Positions 52,501 through 62,610 are shown, counted from the stretch's first letter. The stretch: 62,610 nucleotides of DNA from Chara braunii (GCA_003427395.1 BFEA01000852.1:45057-107666), one strand, 5' to 3'. A program made the numbers and translations. Notes: generated by a model from the sequence alone, not told the origin.

Positions 52501-53439
52501 CGGGATTCGAGGTCCTTGTCTAGGACACCCCAAGCCCTAGGCTCTGCAGGGGAGGGGTTTTCCCTCGCGCAGAGCCTATTTGATTTGCCTACCGAGACAC
52601 TCAGGTCGAGAGCCTAAGGTGCAGTGGCGGCTGCACGACTATTCCTTCAGCCGTGCAATGTCGTGAAGGGTTAGGCCCTCACGACACTTCAAGTATGACA
52701 CTTGAGTGTCATAAGCGGTATTCGAATCCACGAGGGACCGCTTGATTATGGGCACTACATAGTACGCCATCGTTGCGACTGCTTGTGTACGCCTGCATTG
52801 CAAGTCGATATGAGTAAGCCCTGCGTCCGCGCGGTTTTATACTAAGTTCAACGCGTGACGCATATCCGATTTCCGCATTGAAAAGTTATGGGTTGGCTAC
52901 CGAGGGGCTAAGAGCGTTGTCGCGTTGTTGGTATTGTGTCGTTTCGTATATATGTTGTTTTGTGTGTATGTGTGTTCGTAAAGTGGAGTGCGCGTGGTGT
53001 GTGGGATGCGTCCTAGTCGACCGACGATGAGTCGCGCTTGGGACCTCAGCCCCCCCAAGATGTCGGTTCGCGTGCGGGTCCGATAGAGGCGTATTACCGC
53101 GCGTAACCCTTATGCTACAGCGAACGAGAAACGCCCTCGGCTGGTCCACCTCTGCGATTGCAACTTATTAGCTTTCGTACTGTGGATCGGTAGCTCGGCG
53201 GGGATACGCCCACCAAAGGGAGGTGACAACTCCCGTAAGGTGTAGGTAAGTCGTGCCTCGCGTAGGCCCTATCCTGTCGTATGGGCTAGCGAGAGGTATG
53301 CTGGCGCACTCGGCCGGAGCGGCTTGTGAAAGCTCCATGTATATTGCGACGAAGGGTTCTAAAAACCAACTCCTGCGTGACGAGGCCGGGTGGGTCCCGC
53401 GCTGCCCCCGTGCGGTGCCGGACCGATGCGCCCGACAGC
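52501..53439 (+). other. leader upstream of gag with closely packed hairpins
   Basis: Perfect or nearly perfect hairpins: AGGCTCTGC/GCAGAGCCT (52539-52577), GTGCAG/CTGCAC (52619-52636), GTCGTGAAGGG/CCCTCACGAC with one bulge (52660-52685), TATGACAC/GTGTCATA (52694-52713), AAGCGGT/ACCGCTT (52713-52743). The last encloses TTCGAATCC, a T-arm-like string, but no tRNA could be folded. No gene. Confidence 0.6.
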
Positions 53440-54993
53440 GCCACCTGGCTCTCCCCCTTGTGGGATGCCCCGCGCCGCTCGTGCATCCACTTCCCCCACT
53501 CTTCCTCCTGCCACTCCTCGCTCGATCTACGTTCAACGTCTCGCGAACAAGCTTGCCCAAACCCGGACCGACCTCACCCCTTTACGCCTTCAACCACCCC
53601 CACCTTCACAAGTGGCCGCGCCTTCGGGCGCACCCCCTTCTTCCTCTACCCTTCCTTCCATGCAGGCTCGCTTCCCTCGCCCTGCACCCTATCCACCCCC
53701 ATCCTACCTCCTTCCTACTCCCTTGACTGCTGCGACCTCTTCGACCGCAGCTCCCTCGCAGCCTGCCGCTGTTCCCCCCGCCGCTCCACCATGCGTCCCG
53801 GCCGGACAGCCAACTGCACCCGCTTCTCCAGGACTTGCGTCGACTTACTAGACCGTAGCGCAGGCCTCTGCTCCCCGCTCTCCTCGCCGCCAAAACGGTG
53901 GTGCACCACAGATCCACTTAACGGACATTGTCTTGTATGACGGTACAGACATACATGTGTCTCGGTGGCTACAATCTGCCCCCCACACCCTCCAGCTCAT
54001 GGGTGCCCCACCCGACACGTGGGTGACTCACCTCTCCACGCACCTGTGTGGCGGTCCTTTTGACGCCTGGGAGGATTTCTACGCTTACTCCCTTCGTGCG
54101 GGTCGGACTCCGACCTTCATGGATTTTCAAGCGTTCCTCGAGGATCGCTTCGGAGCCCGACATGACGTGACTGACGCCTTCGAGCGTCTCCTTACTACAC
54201 GATGGTCCGACTCTGGTGGCGCTGCTGGCCTGGATCGCCACATCCAGGTCTTTCAGGACGCCCACCTCATTTGTGATGTGGCGTTCCTTCCCGAGGCTGC
54301 TCTTATCGATCGTTTCTTGGCCAGCCTTCCCCTTGAATACCACTCCGAGTTATGGCGGTACGAGTTCACATCAGCCCCGCAGACTTACGAGGCCGCTATG
54401 GACCATCAACGGATGCGGGTCCGTCTTCAACACACTTCCTCCTCCCAGCCTCAATGTACAAGTTACGCCCCCTCCTCCTCTCACGACACTTCCCAGCGTC
54501 GTTCCCCTTTCCACCGTTTGCCCCCGCTGTTCCGCGCGGCAGGGTCGCCACTTCTCATGCCGCGCTCGAGTATGGTGAGCAGGACGTTGTTGCCCCGCTG
54601 TCGCCCGATGGTGACCATAGCGACGACCTCGACCTCGGTGAGGCTGTCCACTACTACCTAGAGGACTCTACTCTCCCTATGGCCGAGCGTCTCCAGTTCA
54701 TCCTCTCCGCCCTCTCCCGGGCACGCAGCCGCCCCGGTCACACTGGCGCGTCCCCCCCCGAGGTCCCTCAACAGGACCTTCCTCAGGGCTTTGTCCCTCC
54801 TCGCGGTGTCCTTTCCGCTGAGGAGCGCGCGGCTATTTTGGGTCGGCGTGGGTGCTTGTGTTGCCGCGAGGACGGTCATACCTCCTCGCGGTGCCCTTAC
54901 ACTGTTGCCCTCGACCGCCACTACGCTGACCTTTCCCACAAGCGTCGTGCTCAGTCCCTCCCCGACGCCTCGCATCCCCGCGGCGCCTCCTAG
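53440..54993 (+). pseudogene. LTR-1 gag
   Basis: Gag would form the particle and bind RNA. The N-terminal frame has RSIYVQRLANKLAQTRTDL and a Pro/Ala-rich linker with one stop (53849). The gag domain follows (53933-54420): YDGTDIHVSRWLQSAPHTL, WVTHLSTHLCGGPFDAWEDF and FQAFLEDRFG. After a frame change at about 54430 a second frame ends in the zinc knuckle CLCCREDGHTSSRCP (54859-54899), C-x2-C-x4-H-x4-C. It needs at least two frameshifts and one stop readthrough. Confidence 0.85.
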
Positions 54994-55241
54994 CCACAGT
55001 GCAGTGTACACCTGCGCCCTCCTCAGTAGTGGGCTTCCCGACATCTCCGTCGTGGTTCGCCCCTCTCGCTACTGGAGCTGAGGTATCGCAGGACCCGACA
55101 GAGTGTACTCAGCCCTCTGTCGTAGTACCGTTTGCGCCTCCGCATACCACTATCCCCCCTTCTACCCCGCCACGACTACGGACACGTTGAGCCATTCACT
55201 CAGCCCGTTGCAGCGAGCAACTTGCGACTCGAGAGGACGTT

Positions 55242-55903
55242 GTGTCCTCTCTTCTGGATTTGAGCATGCTCCAGGCTCGTCATGAGCGACTCACCCTCCA
55301 TATCGTTGCACTGCGTCGCCTTCTCACCATTCTCTCTGACCCTAATCGCACCCTCCCGATCATTCTAGTACGACTAGGGACCTTCACGAGGGTGTACTCA
55401 GCGCTGTGGGATTCCAGTTCTCAGGGCGACTTCTTTCACCCACGTGTGGTGAAAGAAGCCCGCTTACCCACGACAGGGTCTCCGACTCCCATCTCCGTCA
55501 CCCTAGGGGATGACAAGACCCAGCGCTTCTTCGATCAGAAGGCCACCGACCTCCCTTTCTTCCTCACTCTCGAGCCGACTGATCGTCCCCCGGCGTCTCG
55601 TCACCACCGCTCCTCTGCACATTTCGATGTGTGATGGAGACGGGGTACGACTTCATTCTCGACACTCCGTGGTCTCGTCCGTTCCACAACACCGAGGCCG
55701 ATTGGGCGACCAACACTCTCGTTCTCAAAATGAAGTGTGGACAGACGTATCACGTACCTTTCATAGGTATCACCGTGACACCACGCCCCGATCCTCCTCC
55801 TGGGAGCCTTCCGTGCCCACACCATCTCCTACGATCACTGTCACCTCGCCTCGGCAGTTTGCTCACTTCATCCGACAGGACGACGTCACCTTCTTTATGG
55901 TGA
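55242..55903 (+). pseudogene. LTR-1 aspartic protease
   Basis: The frame to 55634 has IILVRLGTFTRVYSALWDSS with SQGDFFHP. The active-site triplet expected as Asp-Ser-Gly reads Asp-Ser-Ser, so the catalytic glycine is lost. The second frame (55631-55903) has GYDFILDTPWSRPF, DWATNTLVLKMKCGQTYHV and PFIG, the C-terminal lobe leading to RT. Two frames; inactive by sequence. Confidence 0.75.
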
Positions 55904-56028
55904 ACGTTACGGATCGCTTACACTATGATCCACTCTGTCCCGACGCCGAGCTCATCCCTTTGGAGCCAGATCCTCCTCCTATCTCCATGACTCTCATCTC
56001 TACTTCCCACCCTCTGTCGTCCGTCGAG

Positions 56029-56950
56029 TCCACCCCGCCGTCGCGCGTTGACGCTGACGCTGAGGAACTCGCACGACATACGGTTGACCTGGAGCCCGCA
56101 GTTCGTGACGTCATTCGAGAGTACCACAACATTTTTCCATAGTCGTTCTCGTACGTCGGCATCCTACCGATGCGCGACGTCGAGCACTCCATCCAGTTTG
56201 TGTCTGACTATCGTGTTCACCACCAGGCACCCTACAGACTCTCGATCCCCAAGGTCACTGAACTCAATCGTCAGCTTGAGGAGCTCATGAGACTGGGTTT
56301 CATTAAACCCAGCAACTCCCCATGGGGTGCACCCGTCCTCTTTGCTCGCAAAGCGGATGAGACTCTCCGTCTCTGCATTGACTATAGTGGACTCAACCGT
56401 TACATGGTTAAGAACAACTACCCTATGCCTCGTTTCGACGAGTTGTTCTACCGCCTAGCAGACAACCACTTCTTTACGAAGATTGATCTTCGTAGCGGTT
56501 ACCATCAGATCCGTGTCGCGGCAGCGGACCAGCCGAAGACATCATTCCGATCGTGCTTCGGTGATGCCATTCGGCCTCACCAACACACCCGCTACCTTCC
56601 AGAGGGCGATGAACGAGATCTTCAGGGACATCCAAGAACAGTATGTTCTCGTCTACCTCGACGATATCTTGGTCTACATTCGTACTCTTGAGGAGCATCT
56701 CAGACACCTCCGTGACATCCTTGACCGCTTTCGCATACATGGCTTCTACGCCAAGCTGAGCAAGTGCCGCTTTGCACAAGACAAAGTGGATTTCTTACGA
56801 CACTACGTATCTGACGAGGGTCTCCACATGGACGACGCGAAGATCACCGCTATTGCGGAGTGACCCGTCCCCACATCCGCCAAGCAGCTTCGCAGCTTCC
56901 TAGGCCTTATCTGCTACTATAGTAATTTCATCTAGGGATACGCTAGGTAT
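56029..56950 (+). pseudogene. LTR-1 reverse transcriptase
   Basis: Contains DVIREYHNIFP, VHHQAPYRLSIPKVTELNRQ, IKPSNSPWGAPVLFARK, LCIDYSGLNRYMVKN, FTKIDLRSGYHQIRV, then after a ~13-base loss near 56555 a frame change to VMPFGLTNTPATFQRAMNEI and YVLVYLDDILVYI, with the YLDD catalytic box. The thumb SKCRFAQDKVDFL and a KQLRSFLGLICYYSNFI block complete it. Stops at 56861 and 56933. Clear Ty3/gypsy RT. Confidence 0.93.
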
Positions 56951-57812
56951 TCCTACGTCCTTACCTCCACCCTCCTCCGGAAGAACCCGCCATGGGCTTG
57001 GACACCCCTCCACGAGGACGCCTTCCACGCCCTCAAGAAGGCGGTGACATGTGCACCGGTTCTCCACCTACCCGATTTTGATCGCTATTTTATCATTACC
57101 ACCGATGCGTCAGACTTTGTCGTAGGAGCAGTGCCTTCTCAAATTTTCCTCTCCTCTCCTCGTTCCTCTCATCCTCGTATCCCTCGCTTCCCACCACCTT
57201 CCTCTACCACTGCTTCCCGCCTGACGCCTACTCGTTCAGCTACTGACAAGCCTTCCATTAACTATTCTCCTACCATTGCCGAGGACGACACTATCGAGTC
57301 TCGCTCAGGTGATTGTCTGATAGCCTTCTACTCTCGGCAACTCCTGCCCGCCGAGATAAACTACACCGCTAATGAACGTGAGGTTCTCGCAGTCTCGGCA
57401 CTGGCGTCACTACCTGCACCGGGCACCATTCACGGTGCGTACGGACAACTCTGTTGTCCAGACTTTTCTGACAAAACCGAAACTCACTCCTCGACAGGCT
57501 CGCTCGTGGCGCGACCTATCCGAGTTTAATTTCACCACTAAGCACATCAAGGGTGAGACTAATCAGGTCGCGGATGCCTTAGTATCCTGGCGCCCTGACC
57601 ACGATCAGGAGAAGATCCAACTCGCTTCCATCTCGGTCACCACCGTCCACCACTCGGTGATCGATGAGTTTCACACTCAATACCGCCACTGCCCTGACTA
57701 TTGCAATATCCATGCGACCCTTCGGAGTGGCAAGAATGTCCCGAACTACTCTCTCGGGGACAACGGTCTTGTGTACTGGCACGGTTTACAGGGCACCAGA
57801 GAGCCCCGCTGA
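56951..57812 (+). pseudogene. LTR-1 RNase H
   Basis: Starts WTPLHEDAFHALKKAVTCAP, then YFIITTDASDFVVGAVPSQ (first catalytic Asp). A Ser/Pro/Thr-rich insert of about 65 residues follows before LIAFYSRQLLPAEINYTANE (Glu) and, in another frame, FTVRTDNSVVQTFLTKPKLT (Asp) and TNQVADALVSWRPD. The insert is unusual in position. A frame change near 57390 splits the domain. Confidence 0.87.
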
Positions 57813-57819
57813 GAACAAA

Positions 57820-58137
57820 CAGTGGGTGGGGGGGAGCTTAGAGTGTGTGCAGGACTGGTCCTTGTTGGATATCTGGGATGCTGTGTCTGCGCTTCTCTGC
57901 TGCCTTGACACCCATCTCCCTTGCTTCCCAGGTTGTCTCTTGCAGCTTTTGTTCGTCGTACAGTTTGTGGCTTCTTTCTTAGCACTGCCTTACGCTTCGC
58001 TGCGCAGTTGCCTTGCTGTCCATCCACCTACCTTGTCGTTCCATGCGAAGTTCTTACTTGTGCTTTGCTGCGCTGCTGCCCAGTTGCCTATCCGACCAGT
58101 TTGCCTTGTAGTTTGACTGTTGCGTTCTCTCCAGTGG
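57820..58137 (+). other. ~312-bp insertion between RNase H and integrase
   Basis: The sequence CAGTGG at 57820-57825 repeats at 58132-58137. Between them is pyrimidine-rich DNA (CTGCCTTGAC, TTGCTGCCC) with no relation to pol. Either a small insertion with a 6-bp target duplication, or a remnant that begins GT and ends CTCTCCAG like an intron. The first is more likely. Confidence 0.55.
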
Positions 58138-59337
58138 ACAGCGACGTATCCGGGCAGTAGCAGAGTTCCATGACCAGGCAGTTGCCGGTCATATGGGCTT
58201 CCACAAGACGTTGGCTCGTGTGAGCTGCCTGTACATCTGGCCGAAGCGCAAGGACTTTGTGAAGGACTACGTCGCAGAGTGTCCCACCTGTCAGGAGGTA
58301 AATAGTGCGAACCACTTGCCTTATGGTTTGCTCCAGCCTCTTCTCATCCCTGAGGGTCGTTGGCAGTCCATCTCGATGGACTTTATCGGTCCTCTTCGTT
58401 CTCCGACCCCCCGCGGTCATGATGCTATCCTGGTCGTCGTTGACCGCTTCACGAAGCGTGCACACTTTGTTCCGTGCCGCTATGCCATTAATGCATGGAG
58501 GTCGCCGACATCGTGTTTGACCGAGTCGTCCGTGATCACGGCTTACCTCTGAACATCATATCTGATCGTGACTCGCACTTTACCAACCGATTCTGGCGAC
58601 GGCTCCACGAGGTTTACGGCACCCAGCTCCGCTTCTCCTCGTCTTACCATCCTCAGATTGATGGTCAGACTGAGGTCACGAACAGGACTCTCGGAGATAT
58701 TCTCCGAAAGATTGTTCGTGACGACCAGCAGTGGGATCTCCATCATTCCCACGCGGAGATAACCTACAACCACGCCATTTCGCCAGCCACGGGGATGTCG
58801 CCTTACTATTGCGACCTCGACTATCACCCTCATGTTCCCGCGGACTTCCTTCGGCCATCACAGATGCACCCCGACACGAGTTGTCCCGCACTGGATGATT
58901 GGGTTGCACACATGACGTGGATCATGAAGACCGCATGTGAGCACATAGCCACTTCCCAGACTCGCATGGCAGCACGTGCGAACGGATCGAGAATGGATCA
59001 TCCATTCAAAGTCAGTGATGATATGCTTATCGATGCTCGCCACTTACAACTCGAAGCGGACACGCTTTGCAAGTTTCGGTGTGACAGTCGCTGCTTTGGC
59101 CCATGCCGCATTCTCCAGGCCCTCGGTTCTGATACGGCTTCTAGCCCAGTCAGCTTCCCCGTGAAGCTGCCCGATTACCTACACCAGGCTCGTGTGCACG
59201 ATGTCTACCACGTCTCGTTACTGCGTCCTTACCGCAGACCGTCTGAGCGTTTCGCTGAACGGCCATATGAGCGCCCTCCACCCATCATGGTGGACGACCA
59301 CAAGGAGTTCCTCGTTTCAGACATCATTGGTCAGTGA
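58138..59337 (+). pseudogene. LTR-1 integrase
   Basis: Zinc region: AVAEFHDQAVAGHMGFHKTL and CPTCQE (HHCC). Catalytic core: WQSISMDFIGPLRSP (Asp), HGLPLNIISDRDSHF (Asp) and SYHPQIDGQTEVTNR (Glu). A one-base shift near 58493 changes frame at RYAINA-MEVADIV. C-terminal part: LEADTLCKFRCDSRCFGPCR, the GPF-type domain, then VHDVYHVSLLRPY. Integrates element cDNA. 280 codons are open after the shift. Confidence 0.92.
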
Positions 59338-59643
59338 GTCACCGACGACAACCCTCCTCACGTCGAGTATCTCGTACGTTGGAAGGGTTACCCTGATGAG
59401 GAGGCTACTTGGGAGCACCTTGAGCACTTGCAGCACACTCGCATGTTGGTGCGTGCCTATGACCGTGTTCGTCGTGCTGGGTCGACTGCTCCCCCTCAGC
59501 CCATTGACCCTCCTCCTCCTCCCTCGGCTGAGGAGACCGCTGAGGTCGAGCCTGCTCCATCTGAGGCAGACCTTCAACAGCAGCCGGATGCTTCTGAGCG
59601 TCTACAACGCACTCGTTGTCGTCCTGCTCGCTACGACGATTAA
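59338..59643 (+). pseudogene. LTR-1 chromodomain and pol C terminus
   Basis: In the same frame as integrase but after one TGA: VEYLVRWKGYPDEEATWEHL with the aromatic residues Y, W and W of the chromodomain, then an acidic/Pro-rich tail ending RPARYDD. The chromodomain targets chromoviruses to marked heterochromatin. Its presence places LTR-1 among chromoviruses. Confidence 0.92.
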
Positions 59644-60491
59644 CTTTGACTTACCTTCCCACGCCCTTGACTTCTCAGTACTCCATCCACACAAGTTTTA
59701 CTACTTCATCTCGTCGACGTTGCGGCTCTTCCTCGACGACATTCCAGACTTCTCATCGTGGACGTCATCGGGATCTTCATGAACTTCGTCACGATCAGCT
59801 CTGCCTACTTCAGACGTCATCACCGTCTGACCACTTTACCCTGTACAGTACCCTGGTTGTGTCGCATGATGGTCTTCTTTCGCCGGGTTCCTCTGAGTTG
59901 GGTTTTCCCTTGGTATACGCATAGGCATCGAGACCGTAGTGTTGCCCTAACTTCCCAGCTTACTGATCTAGCTCGACTTCCCTCACTTTAGAAGTCATTT
60001 GCATAATTCCCTTACCCATCACCTTTCTAGCCTCTGCCGGCCCGCACGCCCTAGTTATGCAGCCTAACATGCTCCATCTAGGTGCGCCCAGTATACCAGG
60101 CTCCCTTGTTCACTTGCATGGTCGACCCTCCATAGCAGCCACCCCTTAGTCGAGCATTACCCGCCCTGATGGTCTATCTGTTTTTAGGACTTATACACTA
60201 GTTAGTTGTTTCCCGACTGAGGCTACTGCCTCCAACATTCTAGGATTTAGTTGCCATTACTTTATCCTTTCCTAGGACATGTATGCTAGTTAGTTGCTTC
60301 TGCTTTTACTTAGGCTGTTAGCTGTGACATTGCTGTTTTGTGACATTTTCTATCCTAGGTTGCATCGCATGGACTCAGCAAAGAGCTTGCTCCACATCCT
60401 AGATTACTCAGGTTTTCTTTTCTTTGCTAGAGTTCCGCTTCTTGGCGGAAGCGTGCTTGTATCTAGGCGATCCATCACAGGTCGAGGATCG
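59644..60491 (+). other. LTR-1 3' untranslated region
   Basis: No ORF. A ~110-bp segment with CTAGTTAGTTG (about 60197) recurs at about 60288. No convincing polypurine tract precedes the 3' LTR; the last bases are GGTCGAGGATCG. Confidence 0.55.
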
Positions 60492-60798
60492 TGTAGCGGA
60501 CCTCTGATTGGCCTGTAAGACCAACCCCTTGGCCTGTTCTCACAGACCTGTGTTGTATACGAGGCAGTCCAGTCCAGGTCGGTACCTCTGTCGGTACCAA
60601 CCAGTCCATTCCAGTCCCGCCAGTCCGTTGGGGTATACCCCAGTTGTTGTCTGTTTTCTGATTCATTCTGCATACGCAAAGTTTGAAGTACGTACGTTAG
60701 AGTCTGGCGTGGGAGCTGCGTTGTGCCATCTCGCTCCCTTCTTTCTCCATTTTCATCTCTGTCCCAGGCGGAGCACCACACCTGGTGGGTCCGCCACA
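60492..60798 (+). repeat. LTR-1 3' LTR
   Basis: TGTAGCGGACCTCTGATTGG to CCGCCACA, same length as the 5' LTR (307 bp). It is followed by CATCC, the right target-site copy. Confidence 0.95.
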
Positions 60799-61965
60799 CA
60801 TCCCCATGGCCATCTATCAGTTACTTTCAGCTAGCTCCATATTCTGTCCCACCATCTTCATAGTCACAATGAGCTTGGGCATTGTAGGAAAATGTGTTCG
60901 ATAGTCTCAGCTATGCTTCTGCTTGGGAAGGCATATATGCAAAATTTACACAATGGTTTGGCTAATTTTTTTCTATCCAGTGAAGTTTTGTCTATTAGTC
61001 AGTCAATTGTTGGGAGGCACCTATGTTAAATCTGCAATTGCAACGAGGCTATTTAGTAGGCTTGATCTTCTTGTTTTGGAACCATTTGAGTTGTAGAAGG
61101 TCTTTTTTTCCTAAATTCAACTAATTCATCCATCTTCGTGTGACCCTATCCTTGAGGTTAATTTTTTGTCTTAACATTCTGTACGTCGATTTGACTGTGA
61201 GGGTGTGCAAGGATCTGGTAAAGTTTCTTTTTCCTTTGCATTTCATTCTTGCGGATCTAATGGGAGAAATTGAATGGGCGTGCATGGGCGAAAGACGACC
61301 TAAGTATTCTTATTTTGTAGAACACTGATCATAAAAACTTGATTTGTCACTACTCGTTGGACCTTATTTAGATCTCTGAGGATTGACACATTATTAGCAT
61401 AGATCAAAGAGGGTAATAAGAATGTCTTCATTTCTTTCCATATGGAGAATGTTGAAATGACTTGGGGGTCATCTTTTAAGATTACCCAATCGTTAGTTTT
61501 CCTTTTAGGTCCTCTATCAAGTATCTTAGTCCAGCCTATTGGAATTAGTTCTAGTATCTTATTAAGGGCAACCTCTAAATGATGGCAGTATTTCAACTTC
61601 TCCTGGAGTTCCTTGTGTGAGATTCAATCATTAGTATGCGTATCACAGATACCACTAATTCTGATCACTCATTTTTTTATCCATCCTTTCCAAGGTGAGT
61701 CTCTACAATGTAGGGTGCATCCTTGTGAATCTGTAATGCAGATGTTGAAGAGTGGTTGTCTGCATACCTCCTTCTACCTTTCTGGGGGGACCTTGTAAGT
61801 AAGCAGGAGTTTTCTCCATTTTTTAATAAGGGAGGGCCAAAAGGGGTCTTTAGTAAGGTCTCCTCTGACAATTTCCCTATTGGATAGATCGGACTCCTCT
61901 CCCCTCATCCTTCCACGCTCTATTTTCCAACCATGCAATTGGGTCAATTTCGTCACCAGTTGATG
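60799..61965 (-). mobile_element. LINE-F, 5' part (right of LTR-1)
   Basis: Continues LINE-F upstream in element orientation. CCAATGCCC-type zf-RVT sequence lies beside the LTR; then a frame at 61300-61596 with RKTNDWVILKDDPQ and FMISVLQNK aligns with LINE-A FRTADWVCLN and IRAIYCTKK. A frame at 61774-61956 has DPFWPSLIKKWRKL, aligned with WANLLRTWREMP. The copy is truncated before RT. Confidence 0.8.
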
Positions 61966-61979
61966 GGGCTAACCTTTTG

Positions 61980-62052
61980 ACCTATTCCTAGGCTAACACA
62001 CTCTATGGAGTTTGCAGAGTAGGCTAACGCACTCTACGGAGTTTGCGGAACC
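61980..62052. repeat. two ~35-bp tandem repeats
   Basis: TAGGCTAACACACTCTATGG, AGTTTGCAGAG and TAGGCTAACGCACTCTACGG, AGTTTGCGG follow each other directly. Confidence 0.9.
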
Positions 62053-62561
62053 TTTGAACTTGGTTCCCTAGGCCGGAGTAGGCTGAGGTCATGTCGAGTT
62101 AGACCTGGGTGGTAAGTTAGGTTAGAAGGGAAGAAAAGAGTAGGATCTAGACAGAACAGGGTAACTGTGGGTTGATAGTGGATCGAAGATTATTGCGGAG
62201 GATCGTTCAGTAGAGTGGGGATAGGCTAGGGTAGGAGAATGCGGGGAGAGTTGATTGTTTTCATTTCATTTTATAAGCTAAACGGGCTGATGCTGCAGGG
62301 ATAACTCCGGGTGGAATTGTGAGGTCCCCGACCTCGCCTCAAATATTATTTAGCAATAGAATTGAATGTGTTATTTATAAGGGAAAAAAAGGAAAAAAAA
62401 AATAAAGAAATTAAGCGCATTGGTTCCCTTGAGGATGGCTGCTACGGCTAGGCGGCCGAAACATATGTCGGGATGATCGCCGACTTTGTGCCTCATTGTT
62501 ATATTATCCGAAACGTTTTTTGCGCTTATGTTTTTACTCTATTTCTCTCTTCCTCTTTTTT
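62053..62561. other. spacer, nothing recognised
   Basis: Several TAGG-rich short segments and an A run at 62384-62402. A GGCTAGGCGGCCGAAACATA segment lies near 62447. No gene or element end. Confidence 0.4.

Positions 62562-62610
<49 letters not shown>
62562..62610. repeat. (TC)n microsatellite at window end
   Basis: A T run then an uninterrupted TC run to the last base. Confidence 0.95.

Larger units (their letters stand above)
42419..60798 (+). mobile_element. LTR-1: 18.4-kb Ty3/gypsy chromovirus inserted in LINE-F
   Basis: Two 307-bp LTRs (TGTAGCGG...CCGCCACA) about nine-tenths identical flank it. The 5-bp target duplication is CACCC/CATCC, with one transition. The initiator-tRNA-Met primer-binding site follows the 5' LTR. 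The internal order is leader, gag, PR, RT, RNase H, IN and chromodomain, as in chromoviruses. The leader of about 10.7 kb is extremely long and contains at least one retroposon remnant, a U6-like segment, tandem repeats and hairpin arrays, so other elements may be nested in it. Many stops: not autonomous. Confidence 0.95.

Noticed and set aside
52700-52745. tRNA gene (TTCGAATCC T-arm-like string)
   Set aside because: The string lies in the loop of a 7-bp hairpin; no acceptor, D or anticodon arm could be placed.
53253-54578. several long overlapping plus-strand frames as separate host genes
   Set aside because: They are alternative frames of the LTR-1 gag region; only the frame with the gag domain and knuckle has support.

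Overview
The window is a transposable-element graveyard from a large nuclear genome. I found no intact host protein-coding gene. A green-plant (streptophyte) source is likely, possibly a charophyte alga or early land plant. The grounds are two LTR retrotransposons whose primer-binding site TGGTATCAGAGC matches plant initiator tRNA-Met, chromodomain-bearing Ty3/gypsy elements (chromoviruses), plant-type U6 snRNA sequence, and a TTTAGGG-like stretch. The species cannot be proved from the sequence.

Layout. 0-3 kb: low-complexity DNA with a three-copy tandem repeat. 3.05-12.4 kb: a near full-length but decayed LINE on the minus strand (LINE-A). Its 5' end is tandemly duplicated across an assembly gap at 11701-11880. 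13.1-14.6 kb: GATGAT-rich tandem repeats and a truncated LINE (G). 14.904-22.799 kb: a Ty3/gypsy element (LTR-2) inserted in a CT microsatellite; it has lost the RT palm and most of RNase H. 24.165-31.64 kb: a second long decayed minus-strand LINE (B) carrying a 334-bp foldback element near its 3' end. 32.4-34.85 kb: a head-to-tail series of plus-strand LINE 3' ends. 35.0-37.1 kb: a minus-strand LINE fragment (C). 37.2-40.65 kb: two MITEs with TAA/TTA target duplications plus small foldback repeats. 40.665-41.6 kb: a U6 snRNA pseudogene fused to a truncated LINE (E). 41.72-61.96 kb: LINE-F on the minus strand, split by an 18.4-kb Ty3/gypsy chromovirus (LTR-1, 42419-60798). LTR-1 has 307-bp LTRs, a near-perfect 5-bp target duplication, and gag-PR-RT-RNase H-IN-chromodomain modules.

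Two results stand out. First, the about 10.7-kb stretch between the LTR-1 primer-binding site and gag holds two arrays of repeated RNA-type hairpins: eight copies with a constant loop motif and different but self-complementary stems (50.1-50.8 kb), and five copies of a longer hairpin family with changing complementary outer stems (51.08-51.65 kb). More strong hairpins lie on both sides. This pattern of covariation points to selection on RNA structure and I do not recognise it. Second, many LINE copies share a 3'-terminal segment, five of which form a small hairpin whose stem also changes by compensation, and the LINE proteins share an uncharacterised C-terminal domain after the zinc-binding domain.

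Assembly caution: 43188-43320 is a mate-pair artefact, a Nextera junction adapter plus a 95-base copy of 47477-47571. There is a 180-base gap at 11701-11880, and scattered ambiguous bases occur at about 4.07-4.14 kb and 48.38-48.87 kb.
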